From positions 1 through 36,763 of the forward strand of contig JABFYH010000185.1 in NCBI GenBank assembly GCA_013361335.1: a stretch of DNA of 36,763 nucleotides, in the 5' to 3' direction. This document shows, in pieces, positions 25,081-32,387 of the stretch. Numbering within the stretch: position 1 is the first letter of the stretch; every line of letters begins with the position of its first letter. The notes under the pieces were generated by a model. It was given only the letters and a program-made list of their open reading frames with translations, had not been told where the DNA came from and did no database searches. The position numbers and the translations under genes were made by a program. This DNA is from Gemmatimonadaceae bacterium. GTDB taxonomy: Bacteria > Gemmatimonadota > Gemmatimonadetes > Gemmatimonadales > Gemmatimonadaceae.

Positions 25081-25086
25081 AAGCTA
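25081..25086 (-). promoter_or_regulatory. -10-like box TAGCTT for a leaderless PLP-enzyme transcript
   Basis: On the minus strand GATAGCTT is followed by 6 nt and ATG 25074. The same octamer and spacing precede the SURF1 gene. It lies just past the upstream photolyase stop (25087), so the promoter abuts that gene's end. Confidence 0.45.
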
Positions 25087-26526
25087 TCACGCCAGCGCCA
25101 GCTCGCCCTCCTTTGCGCCGTTCCACCGGCCGAGATAGCCGGCCACGTCGTACTTCGTGTGGGCCCGCGCGAGCGACATCGGTCGGATCGTGCCCCACAC
25201 CGGTCGGGAGGCAAAGGGCCGGTCGAACTTGCCGAAGCACCACTGGATGCCGGCAAAGCTGTTCGGGTCCCGACCGTCGAGCGCGTATTTGTTGTTCAGG
25301 TGCAGCAGCCAGGTGAGCGCCTGCTCGTACGTCTCGGTCCAGGTGATCACCGATTTGCCCCACAGCATCCGCACCACGTTGTGCATCTGTCCCGTCTGCA
25401 CCAGCTCGCGCTGGCCGGCGTTCCAGATCGGGTCGTGGGTCGCTGCGTCCTCGAGCTCCTCGAGCGTGTAGGTGGTCTCCCGCTCGTCATCGGCATGGGC
25501 GCGCATCGAGCGGTGCACCCAGTCCGGCAGGGCAGTGAGGGACCCGTGGCCGGCGTTGCGCAGGCAGAAGTTCAGCGAGAGCTCGCGCCACGTGAGCATC
25601 TCGTTCAGGAATGCCTCGGCCTGTTCGGCCGACGCGCTCCGTCGTACTGCGCTCACTACCTCCATGGGCGAGATCATGCCGTTGTGGAGATAGGGCGAGA
25701 GCCGGCTCGACCCGCCGTCGTCGGACGGGTGCCGGCGACGCTCGGCGTAATCGCGCAGGCCATCCTCGACGAAGCCATGCAGCCGCGCGCGCGCGGGCGC
25801 GAGCCCACCACGCGCGGCCACCGGTCCCACCTCGTGGTCGATCTCGCAACGCGCCACCTCGGCGGCGATGTCGCAGTGCGCCAGGTCGAGCCAGTCCACG
25901 TTCAGCGATGCGAGCAGGGCGGCCGGCATCGCGCGCTTCGGCGCCCGGTCGTCCACCGGCTCGAGCGCCAGGTCCAGCAGCTTGGCGAGCTTGGGACGAA
26001 TCGTGCGGGCCGCGTATTCCTCCTTGTGGAAGGAGGCCGCCGGCACGACGCCGACGGAATCGACCGCCAGCACCCGGCAGTTCACGCGGTCGGCGAGACG
26101 CTGCGATCGCTCGGACACCCCGCCCGTGGGAAACAGATCGGTCACGACGAGCGCCGCACGCGACGCGAGGCGATCGAGCACCCGAGCGTCGTCATCGAGA
26201 CGTCGACGGACCGTGAAGCGATAGGTCAGTCCCAGCGAGTCGGCGCGACGCGCGATCTCCCGGGCGCCCTGCATGACGAAGGTGTGGAAGCGCGCCGACG
26301 CATACGTGGAGCTAGGCTCGAGCCCCTGATGGATGAGCAGCGGCTTGCCCACCCGATCGGCTTCGATCGTCGCCAGGCGGAGCGCCCAATTGTCCTCGAG
26401 GCGCTGGGTGCTCTGCATCCAGTAGAGGACGAACTCGCCCTCCGGCTGGAGCCGCTTCTCGTTGAGTGGCAGCGCGCGCAACGAGAGCTGGTCGCGCACG
26501 TACGGTGAGCCGAGCGGATGCTTCAT
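25087..26526 (-). CDS. Class II CPD photolyase
   Basis: 479 residues from ATG 26526. The N-terminal alpha/beta domain opens with FVLYWMQSTQRLEDNWAL, the class II signature. The C-terminal FAD domain has SRLSPYLHNGMISP, FLNEMLTWRELSLNFC, GQMHNVVRMLWGKSVITW and the class II ending LHLNNKYALDGRDPNSFAGIQWCFGKFDRPFASRPVWGTIRPM. It repairs cyclobutane pyrimidine dimers with blue light, using FADH-. Class II enzymes are common in eukaryotes and scattered bacteria. Length is normal. It ends 13 bp before the PLP-enzyme start; upstream is the tRNA-Ala region, transcribed divergently. Confidence 0.93.
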   Translation of the reverse strand: MKHPLGSPYVRDQLSLRALPLNEKRLQPEGEFVLYWMQSTQRLEDNWALRLATIEADRVGKPLLIHQGLEPSSTYASARFHTFVMQGAREIARRADSLGLTYRFTVRRRLDDDARVLDRLASRAALVVTDLFPTGGVSERSQRLADRVNCRVLAVDSVGVVPAASFHKEEYAARTIRPKLAKLLDLALEPVDDRAPKRAMPAALLASLNVDWLDLAHCDIAAEVARCEIDHEVGPVAARGGLAPARARLHGFVEDGLRDYAERRRHPSDDGGSSRLSPYLHNGMISPMEVVSAVRRSASAEQAEAFLNEMLTWRELSLNFCLRNAGHGSLTALPDWVHRSMRAHADDERETTYTLEELEDAATHDPIWNAGQRELVQTGQMHNVVRMLWGKSVITWTETYEQALTWLLHLNNKYALDGRDPNSFAGIQWCFGKFDRPFASRPVWGTIRPMSLARAHTKYDVAGYLGRWNGAKEGELALA

Positions 26527-26608
26527 CTGCTGTCGTCGAGGGGGAAGATGGCTGCTCGGCCCGCACCTTTTTGCGCGCGTGTTACCTCTCGCGCGCTGCG
26601 CCGTCTAG

Positions 26609-26636
26609 TTGACAGCGTGGGGTGGCCGGCTAGATT
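26609..26636 (+). promoter_or_regulatory. Sigma70-type promoter upstream of tRNA-Ala
   Basis: A perfect TTGACA (26609-26614), 16-bp spacer and TAGATT (26631-26636), the best -35/-10 pair in the window. Transcription would start near 26643, just before the hairpin at 26646-26682 and about 93 nt before the tRNA. Confidence 0.75.
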
Positions 26637-26645
26637 TCTGTCGGT

Positions 26646-26682
26646 GACGGCGGCCCCGCACGGTTGCGGGGCTTTTGCCGTC
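26646..26682 (+). terminator. Terminator-like hairpin between promoter and tRNA-Ala
   Basis: GCCCCGCA (26653-26660) pairs with TGCGGGGC (26665-26672) around CGGT and is followed by TTTT. An outer stem GACGGC (26646-26651)/GCCGTC (26677-26682) would enclose the U run. It could terminate a tiny RNA, or act as an attenuator or leader structure for the tRNA transcript. No plus-strand gene lies upstream that would need it. Confidence 0.6.
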
Positions 26683-26735
26683 TGGCACCTGGATTGCGCG
26701 GAGAGAGCCATCGCTCCACGAGCCAGCGCCGACGC

Positions 26736-26808
26736 GGGGCTGTAGCTCAGCTGGGAGAGCGCTGCAATCGCACTGCAGAGGTCAGGGGTTCGATCCCCCT
26801 CAGCTCCA
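26736..26808 (+). tRNA. tRNA-Ala, anticodon CGC
   Basis: 73 nt, full cloverleaf. Acceptor GGGGCTG/CAGCTCC with the G3-U70 pair that marks tRNA-Ala, A73, D-arm GCTC/GAGC. Anticodon stem CTGCA/TGCAG with loop ATCGCAC gives anticodon CGC (reads GCG). T-arm AGGGG TTCGATC CCCCT. CCA is not encoded (TCG follows A73), so the 3' end needs RNase Z and CCA addition. Confidence 0.97.
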
Positions 26809-26940
26809 TCGATGTTGTAGACGATTGGCCCGGTTCTCGCCAATCCAGGTATTTGCCCGCCGCCGTTCGGTAGGACGGAGAGTTCCAATGACGGTGTGCG
26901 TGGCAAGACCGGATGGCTCGGCCAGTCGGAGACACATATG

Positions 26941-26972
26941 ACGCCGCGATGCCTCGTGCTCGCGGCGTTTTT
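26941..26972 (+). terminator. Intrinsic terminator downstream of tRNA-Ala
   Basis: ACGCCGCG (26941-26948) pairs with CGCGGCGT (26961-26968), followed by TTTT. It is 132 nt past the tRNA. The segment between holds another small hairpin (GATTGGC 26823-26829 with GCCAATC 26839-26845), so a long trailer or a small RNA is possible. Confidence 0.75.
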
Positions 26973-27313
26973 ACTTTGCGGCCGTCGCGTGTGAGATCGA
27001 TGCGTCGTGCAGAGAAAGGCAGCCACCGACTCCCCCGCGAGATCGAGGTCCGAATGAGAGGACCGATGTCGGCATCGCCAGCCGTCACCGCACACCGCCC
27101 GCACTGCCCCACCGACTGGCGACACCGGACATCAGGCCCTTCTGTTGGCTCGCCAGCCCCACGGGTAGGTTGTGGACTTGATGGCCGCTCGCCGACTGTG
27201 ACCTCCACGGTGGACTGCATCATGCGCGCCACTGTGGTCAGAAAAAATGTAGCAGAGCACCATTCTTAGACAAATCTGAGACAACAGATGCGATCAGGCG
27301 GCCGCAGCGCACC
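26973..27313 (+). other. 341-bp region upstream of the GntR-type regulator
   Basis: No credible gene. The last 75 bp (from about 27240) are markedly AT-richer than the surroundings, starting with an A run at 27242-27247, and carry the operator-like repeats listed separately. The rest has ordinary GC content and nothing recognisable. Confidence 0.55.
27268..27289 (+). promoter_or_regulatory. Operator-like repeats before the GntR-type gene
   Basis: AGACAA occurs at 27268-27273 and 27279-27284, 11 bp apart (one helical turn). An ATCTG/CAGAT dyad spans 27274-27289. It is 25 bp upstream of ATG 27314 in an AT-rich patch. Possible autoregulatory site (inference). Confidence 0.4.
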
Positions 27314-28240
27314 ATGAAGGCGGAGTTGAGCGAGCTCGTCGATATGTTGCGGGGCCGAGTGCTCCGGGCGCTCCAGGCGTCGACGCTCGCCTTTGGTGAT
27401 CGTCTGCCGAGCGCTCGAGATCTTGCTCAGGAGCTCGAGCTCGACCACCGGCTGGTGCTCGCGGCGTATCGGGCCCTCGCCGACGAGGGGTTGGTCGAGC
27501 TCCGTCAGCGCGGCGGGATCTACGTCGCCTCGAGGCCCGCGAGCGCGGCAGGCGTGCCGCCTCTTCCGGCCACCTGGTTCGCCGAAGTGCTCGCGCAGGG
27601 GCTGACCCGGGAGATTCCCGCGACCGAGCTGGGCGAATGGTTGCGCCGCTGCACCGAGACGCTGCGCCTACGGGTCGCGGTGGTGGCGTCGACCAGCGAT
27701 CAAGGTGCCGGGCTCTGCCGCGAGCTCGCCGACGATTTCGGGTTCGACACGGACTGCATCCCCCCCGAGGAGCTCCGCGGCGCCGACCGACCCCCACTCG
27801 GCGTGCGGAGAGCCGATCTCATCGTTACGACGCGTGCGCATGCGGAGTGGGTTCGCGCCCTTGGTGCGGAGCTTCGCAAGGATGTCTACGTCGTCGAGGT
27901 CCGCCCCGATCTGGTGCGCGGGGAGTGGTCACTCCTCTTTCGGCGACCGGTGTACGCGGTCGTGGCGGACGTCGAGTTCGGCGAGATGCTCCGGCAGTTC
28001 TTCGCCGAGGTTCCGGGGTCGTCGAACCTGCGGATCCTCGTGCTCGGGCGCGACGATCTCGAGGCCATTCCCGATGATGCGCCGACCTACGTCACCCAGC
28101 AGGCGCGCGCACAGCTGGGGGGCATCACCATCCGGGGGCGAATCCTTCCCGCGGCACGCACCATCTCGCCCGCGTCGGCGCGGGCGCTGCTGGAGTTCGT
28201 CGTGCGCTCCAACATCGAAGCGCTCCAGCGCGGCTCCTGA
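27314..28240 (+). CDS. GntR-type winged-helix regulator with unknown C-terminal domain
   Basis: 308 residues from ATG 27314. Residues 1-75 are a GntR winged helix: LRGRVLRALQASTLAFGDRLPSARDLAQELELDHRLVLAAYRALADEGLVELRQRGGIYVA. The rest (about 85-308) does not look like FadR, HutC, MocR-aminotransferase or YtrA domains. It has alternating hydrophobic strands (LRVAVVAST, ADLIVTTRAHAEWV, VYVVEVRP, NLRILVLGRDD) typical of an alpha/beta ligand-binding fold. The ligand is unknown. Convergent with the GAF gene (12-bp gap). No Shine-Dalgarno is evident. Confidence 0.82.
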   Translation: MKAELSELVDMLRGRVLRALQASTLAFGDRLPSARDLAQELELDHRLVLAAYRALADEGLVELRQRGGIYVASRPASAAGVPPLPATWFAEVLAQGLTREIPATELGEWLRRCTETLRLRVAVVASTSDQGAGLCRELADDFGFDTDCIPPEELRGADRPPLGVRRADLIVTTRAHAEWVRALGAELRKDVYVVEVRPDLVRGEWSLLFRRPVYAVVADVEFGEMLRQFFAEVPGSSNLRILVLGRDDLEAIPDDAPTYVTQQARAQLGGITIRGRILPAARTISPASARALLEFVVRSNIEALQRGS

Positions 28241-28252
28241 GCGACGCTCGGG

Positions 28253-28834
28253 TCAGTCGTCGGCGCGGAGCCAGCTGACGAGGAAGGGAGCGACCTCGCG
28301 AAGGACACTCAGCTCGCTGGCGGGCATGATCCTCGGTCGTCCATCGAAGTGACAGAGCGTTCCGAGCACGTTGCCGCCAGGCAGGCGCACGGGGACGCCG
28401 GCGTACGACTGCACCGAATCACGCGCCGGATGCGCGTACAGGCGCACCTCGGCGGGGGCGTCGCTCACCCGGAAGGCCCGCCCACGCTCGTACACGATGG
28501 AGCAGTAGGTGTCGGTCAATGCGCACACCGCCCCCGCGATGCTCAGTGTCGGGTTCTCGCGATCGTAGAGCGCGATGTTCAGCAGCTGCGGCGGCGCGAC
28601 CCGATACAGCCCGGTGAAGCGGAAGCGGGTGCGCTCGTTCAGCATCGCCAGAGCTGCGGCAAGCCCGCCGCACCGGAGCTGCGCCTCGAAGGCGTTCCGG
28701 ACGGCGAGAATGGAGTCGGCGCCGACGCGGGCAGCGTTCGCGCTGGCAATGGGCATCGATTGTGGCGTCGGCACGAGCTCCTCCGGGTCCTGACCGCGGT
28801 CGTCCCGGAGGAATGAGAGCAACGGGCGCGCCAT
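28253..28834 (-). CDS. GAF-domain protein
   Basis: 193 residues from ATG 28834. After ~35 variable residues, a GAF domain covers about 45-190: AALAMLNERTRFRFTGLYRV, the CSIVYERG and VSDAPAEVR region, SVQSYAGVPVRLPGGNVLGTLCHFDGRPR and LSVLREVAPFLVSWL. The Y(A)GVP...G..LGTLC motif is the classic GAF core. No kinase, cyclase or HTH domain is attached, so it is a stand-alone sensor. The start is 16 bp after the stop of the upstream lipoprotein gene, and the two are probably co-transcribed. Ligand unknown. Confidence 0.85.
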   Translation of the reverse strand: MARPLLSFLRDDRGQDPEELVPTPQSMPIASANAARVGADSILAVRNAFEAQLRCGGLAAALAMLNERTRFRFTGLYRVAPPQLLNIALYDRENPTLSIAGAVCALTDTYCSIVYERGRAFRVSDAPAEVRLYAHPARDSVQSYAGVPVRLPGGNVLGTLCHFDGRPRIMPASELSVLREVAPFLVSWLRADD

Positions 28835-28850
28835 GGCGCGGATCCAGCCC

Positions 28851-30152
28851 TTACTGGCCCCCCAGCGCCGCGCGGGCGTCGTCGCGGAGGGAATGGAAGA
28901 GCTCGTGAAGCCAGGCGTTTTCTTCGCGCTGGACCGGCCCGCCGAAGTCGTCCATGGCGGTGCCGCTGAGCGAGTTGAGGAAGTTGAGGATCGAGCTTTC
29001 CTGGACGGGCAGCCTCGAGTGGCGCAGCAGCACCGTGGGGGCGCCGGCATTCCCCGCGCGGACGCCGATGCGGAAGAAGGAGCCCTCACCCGCGAAGGGC
29101 CGGCGGAGCGGCGCGCGCAGCAGGCGGGCGGTGATCAGCGGCAGCTCCCATTGCGGCTCGCGACGCGCGAGCACCGTCCAGTCGCGCTCCTCGTCTCCCC
29201 GCGCTGCGCTGGTGAAATCCATGACGAGGTTGTGGAACCCCACGTGAAAGATCTTGATCTTCACGTTGAAGTCGACGCGCAGCTGGAGCGAATCGGGCAG
29301 GGCGCGCGCCGGACCGGACAGCGGCACGAGCTTGCCGTGCTGCGTGCGCACGCGGAGCACGACGATCCGGTCGCGCTGTGAGGCTTCGAGAAAGGGCACG
29401 CCACCGCGGTCGGTGAGCACGAAGCGATAGCGAGCCGGGTCCAGGTACTTGTGCACGTAGTCGGCGAGCGCCGGATAGCTGCGTCGCAGGTTGTCCGAGC
29501 GCAGCGACGCGCCGAGCGTCGTGAGCGTGGTGCCGTCGGCCAGCTCGACGGGACGGAGGGAGTCGAGGGTGAAGACGGTGCCCAGCGCCGCCGAGCTCCG
29601 TGGCGAGACGGCGGCCAGCTCGGCGCGGAGATCCGTTTCGGTGTGGCCTTCGCCGGCGGAGAGCATCCGCGCGACGAGCGTCGCGACGTCCGTCGGCCGG
29701 ATGCTGCCGAGGGCGAAGTCCACCGTGGTGTCCCACCGGTACTCGCCGTCGCCGAGCCGCGAGAGTGTGGTGACGTGGCGCGCGTCGGCGGGGCGCGCCG
29801 GGGCGGGTGGGCCGCTGCGAGACGTGAGGGTGTAGTGGCCGTCGACGAAGGAGCCGGCCGTCTCGAGGATGCGGACGTCGCCGGACACGCCGGTCCAGAC
29901 CGCGGAGTCGTCGTACACGCGCGATGGCGCGAGAGCGCCGCGCATGATGCGAACGCGCGAGTACTCGTACTTCGGGTTGCGCGTGATGTCGACGTGTCGG
30001 TCGGCGAGCGCGCCGAAGAGCTGGTCGGCCGCGGCCCGCGCGTGGGCGCCCGCGCCGAGCGCCGTGTAGCCGTCGCGGCAGCCGACGAGTGACAGGGGCG
30101 CGAGCGCAAGGACGGCGGCGCAAAGGAGGCGAGCGGGGACGGCCGCGTACAT
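28851..30152 (-). CDS. Large lipoprotein of unknown function
   Basis: 433 residues from ATG 30152. Signal peptide with lipobox APLSLVGC (Cys25). The body is soluble and beta-rich with regular motifs (PKYEYSRVRIMRGALAPSRVYDDSAVWTG, LETAGSFVDGHYTLTSR, GDGEYRWDTTVDFALG, YRFVLTDRGGVPFLEASQRDRIVVLRVRTQHGKLVPL), then an amphipathic C-terminus (LNSLSGTAMDDFGGPVQREENAWLHELFHSLRDDARAALG). I recognise no domain. Probably a surface or periplasmic protein. The GAF gene follows after 16 bp. Confidence 0.8.
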   Translation of the reverse strand: MYAAVPARLLCAAVLALAPLSLVGCRDGYTALGAGAHARAAADQLFGALADRHVDITRNPKYEYSRVRIMRGALAPSRVYDDSAVWTGVSGDVRILETAGSFVDGHYTLTSRSGPPAPARPADARHVTTLSRLGDGEYRWDTTVDFALGSIRPTDVATLVARMLSAGEGHTETDLRAELAAVSPRSSAALGTVFTLDSLRPVELADGTTLTTLGASLRSDNLRRSYPALADYVHKYLDPARYRFVLTDRGGVPFLEASQRDRIVVLRVRTQHGKLVPLSGPARALPDSLQLRVDFNVKIKIFHVGFHNLVMDFTSAARGDEERDWTVLARREPQWELPLITARLLRAPLRRPFAGEGSFFRIGVRAGNAGAPTVLLRHSRLPVQESSILNFLNSLSGTAMDDFGGPVQREENAWLHELFHSLRDDARAALGGQ

Positions 30153-30234
30153 GGTCGCGCGGGCGCGGTAGGCGTGGGTGGGCAGGACGAGCTCCGGGAG
30201 GACGACGGCGAGGGCTGAGCGGGGCGCGGAGGGG

Positions 30235-30263
30235 TTGAAGGGACTTCCTCCCCGGGCTATTTT
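30235..30263 (+). promoter_or_regulatory. Promoter for tRNA-Gln
   Basis: TTGAAG (30235-30240), 17-bp spacer, TATTTT (30258-30263). Predicted start near 30270, about 46 nt before the tRNA. It lies back-to-back with the minus-strand lipoprotein gene start. Confidence 0.65.
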
Positions 30264-30315
30264 ACACGGGTTCCGCCTGATGGGCAGAGGAGCGCAACCA
30301 TTTGGCGGATTTTGG

Positions 30316-30388
30316 TGCCCCTTGGTGTAACTGGCAACACGCCTGACTCTGGATCAGGAGAGTCCTGGTTCGATCCCAGGAGGGGCAA
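30316..30388 (+). tRNA. tRNA-Gln, anticodon CTG
   Basis: 73 nt. Acceptor TGCCCCT/AGGGGCA with discriminator A, D-arm GTGT/ACAC. Anticodon stem CCTGA/TCAGG with loop CTCTGGA gives anticodon CTG (reads CAG). T-arm CCTGG TTCGATC CCAGG. CCA is not encoded (TGA follows). Confidence 0.96.
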
Positions 30389-30392
30389 TGAG

Positions 30393-30429
30393 AGACCCGG
30401 TCGGCTCCGCGGAGCCGACCGGGTCTTTT
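30393..30429 (+). terminator. Intrinsic terminator of tRNA-Gln
   Basis: A 16-bp perfect stem AGACCCGGTCGGCTCC (30393-30408) with its complement (30411-30426), followed by a T run to 30429. It starts 5 nt after the tRNA. Confidence 0.9.
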
Positions 30430-30498
30430 CGTTCCGCCACAGGGACCGCGCGCGAATGTTGCAACGGTGTCGCCCGCACCTCTCACGGACGTACTGAC

Positions 30499-30705
30499 AT
30501 GCAGCATGTGCACGACGGACAGTGCGGGCTCTGCGCCCACTTCGGCGAGACGCACGAACAGGCAGCACAGCTTCTCGAGATCCGGCGCCATCACGAAGCT
30601 CCGGAAGAGCTGCTCGACGACTGTGGCCACCCGCGCCACGCGTCGCTCCACCTCAAGGTGACGCCGATCAGCGGCTGCGACGGCTTCGAGCCAGCGCGCG
30701 TCTAG
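30499..30705 (+). CDS. Four-cysteine mini-protein, putative metal-binding
   Basis: 68 residues from ATG 30499. Rich in Cys and His: CGLC (Cys9, Cys12) with His14, then Cys42 in DDCGHPRHASLHL and Cys60 in PISGCDGF. Cys9/Cys12/Cys42/Cys60 could form one zinc site. The pattern looks like a conserved small bacterial protein that I have only seen as uncharacterised. No signal peptide. It lies 70 bp after the tRNA-Gln terminator and converges on the YHS gene. Start chosen because the preceding in-frame sequence is the terminator region. Confidence 0.72.
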   Translation: MQHVHDGQCGLCAHFGETHEQAAQLLEIRRHHEAPEELLDDCGHPRHASLHLKVTPISGCDGFEPARV

Positions 30706-30753
30706 CCCTCGTCGGAGGCGCGGCCCCGTCACCGCGCCCGCTGAGCGCGCGCG

Positions 30754-30987
30754 CTATTCGGGACGGAACTGTTCGGTCACGCTCTCCGGGTGCGGCGTCT
30801 GGCCCCACCCGGGGAGGCTGAGCCGCGAGGCCGCGATGTAGGCTTCTCCATCCGCATCGAACTTCGCGCGACACTCGACCGAGCAGAGGTAGTACGTAAC
30901 GCCGGCGTGCTCGCGCGAGAACGGCGCCTGAGTGGCTCTGATCGTCATCCCGCAGACGGGATCGATCACGTGGGGAGTCGTGCTCAT
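30754..30987 (-). CDS. YHS-domain protein
   Basis: 77 residues from ATG 30987. IDPVCGMTI (Cys12) and YYLCSVECRAKFDAD (Cys35, Cys39) form the YHS domain, a treble-clef-like, probably metal-binding fold often found in copper- and heavy-metal-related proteins. Here it stands alone with a short tail rich in Pro, Gly and Glu. It starts 71 bp after the lysyl oxidase stop on the same strand, so they could share a transcript. Confidence 0.88.
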   Translation of the reverse strand: MSTTPHVIDPVCGMTIRATQAPFSREHAGVTYYLCSVECRAKFDADGEAYIAASRLSLPGWGQTPHPESVTEQFRPE

Positions 30988-31058
30988 GGCAGTGGTGACG
31001 GCAGGATACGAGGGTCCTGGCGGGGGCGACGCCGTCGTCGCCCCACGCCGGTGGAGCG

Positions 31059-31952
31059 TCACTGCTCGATCTCGTCCTTCGCCGAGATCTTGTCGGTGTT
31101 GTTCTTGAGCGGCCCATATCCGGCCCGCCCCGGATGGTCGGTGATCTGGACGAGTGCATCACCGAAGTTGTTCGCGTAGTTGCTCTCGGCGAACTGGTGG
31201 CACAGGCCGGTCGCCGGGTCCTTGACGCGGGGACAGTTCCCCTTCTTGTCAGGCTCGTACGCCGGGTTGACCTCGACCTGGATGTGATAGACACCTGGTG
31301 GCACCACCGGTTGCCCGTCTCCGCCGTCGAGCACGAAGTACTGCCCGCCGAGCTTGAAGACATAGGTGTCCGCCCAGCCGTCGCTGATCCCCTGAAAGCC
31401 GTCGCGCGTCAGGTTGCCGCAGCTGCGATAGTTCCAGGTCCCGTCGCCGGAGTTCACGTTGTACGGGTCGGTGTCGAGCATGCAGAAGCCGCGCTTCGCC
31501 GCCTTCCACACGCGCCCGTCCTCGCCGACGAGCTTGTACGACGCATAGTGCTGGAAGTGGAAGTGCCCGTGGCAGCTCGCGAACTCGAAGAGTCCGTCCT
31601 GGTCGGCGAAGCTGCCGTCTCCGTTCGGGTCCATGTGCTTGAGCGGGCTTCCGACGAAGACGTCGGCGTTGCCGACGTTCGGCGTCGTCACGGTGAACCG
31701 CAGAATGTTGTGCGTCCCTGGCGTGACGCCCCCCTCGATCACGCTGCAGAAGTCAGCGGGAAGGTCCTCCACGCGGTTCACCCAGTTCTGTTGGGTGGCC
31801 TTGCTGTCGACGATGAGATCCGGGAGTCCGACGGTGTCGACGGCGTTCTGGGTGAAGGCGGGGCGACTCGTGGGCCCAGCGGGCCCGGTTCGGGACGAGT
31901 CGGCGCAGGCGACGACGAGCAGGAGTGCAGCGGGAAGGGTGAGAAAGCGCAT
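31059..31952 (-). CDS. Lysyl oxidase family lipoprotein
   Basis: 297 residues from ATG 31952 with an AGAGGT ribosome site. Signal peptide with lipobox LLLVVAC (Cys16). The lysyl oxidase core starts near residue 40 (LPDLIVDS). The copper motif SCHGHFHFQHYASYKL gives His128, His130 and His132. Lys153 in AAKRGFC and Tyr197 in GWADTY align with the Lys and Tyr that form the lysine tyrosylquinone cofactor (Lys320/Tyr355 in human LOX). VNPAYEP and ESNYANN follow as in LOX. Such enzymes oxidise lysine side chains to aldehydes that crosslink proteins. The substrate here is unknown; the secreted Lys-rich protein encoded divergently is a candidate (inference). Confidence 0.92.
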   Translation of the reverse strand: MRFLTLPAALLLVVACADSSRTGPAGPTSRPAFTQNAVDTVGLPDLIVDSKATQQNWVNRVEDLPADFCSVIEGGVTPGTHNILRFTVTTPNVGNADVFVGSPLKHMDPNGDGSFADQDGLFEFASCHGHFHFQHYASYKLVGEDGRVWKAAKRGFCMLDTDPYNVNSGDGTWNYRSCGNLTRDGFQGISDGWADTYVFKLGGQYFVLDGGDGQPVVPPGVYHIQVEVNPAYEPDKKGNCPRVKDPATGLCHQFAESNYANNFGDALVQITDHPGRAGYGPLKNNTDKISAKDEIEQ

Positions 31953-32387
31953 GAAGACCTCTGGCTGGGCGGGGGGTTCAGCAGGGTCCGGAAGGCTGCG
32001 TCGCCTTGGGGACGACACGGAGCTCGCGGCTCCGCGGGCCATGAGCATGCACCTTCAGAATGCAGGCGGCAAGGCGGGGTCGGTTCAGGCCCATGACCCG
32101 CCCCCATACCACCAGCAGCTCTCCGCGAGCGGGGGCCGATCGTCCTATGAGGGCAGGTCCCGCGGGGAGATGCTGCCATCCGAGACGCCAAACAGCGCCG
32201 ACAGGCGGTTGGCGACGCGTCGCAGACTGCGACAAAGGGTCGCAATTTGCGAGCGGGTAAACGCGACGTAAGTCGTTGTGGCCAGTGGGTTTAGACCCGT
32301 GATTCATCGCACAGAAGCGGCTGAGCGGATGTCCCATATTGTCCCCGCAGGACCCGGGATTTCTGCCCCGAACAACAGGAGAACGCT
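31953..32387. other. 435-bp divergent intergenic region with palindromes
   Basis: Separates the lysyl oxidase and CnaB genes. It holds two adjacent TCGCA-type palindromes (32219-32252). No credible gene is seen. Confidence 0.6.
32219..32252. promoter_or_regulatory. Two adjacent palindromes, candidate operator
   Basis: GTCGCAG-A-CTGCGAC (32219-32233) and TCGCAA-T-TTGCGA (32240-32252). Their centres (32226, 32246) are 20 bp apart, about two helical turns. Common half-site TCGCA/TGCGA. Position: 136 bp before the CnaB gene and 267 bp before the lysyl oxidase start. Binding factor unknown. Confidence 0.5.

Noticed and set aside
24001-26508. Open frame of over 800 codons on the plus strand
   Set aside because: It is antisense to both the PLP enzyme and the class II photolyase. 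Its composition is Arg/His/Gly-rich with no recognisable motif.
26888-26941. 17-codon open frame after tRNA-Ala
   Set aside because: Too short to support without conservation; only mentioned as part of the trailer.
26736-27313. tRNA-associated integration site or genomic island
   Set aside because: No integrase, no repeated tRNA 3' end and no change in gene style downstream.
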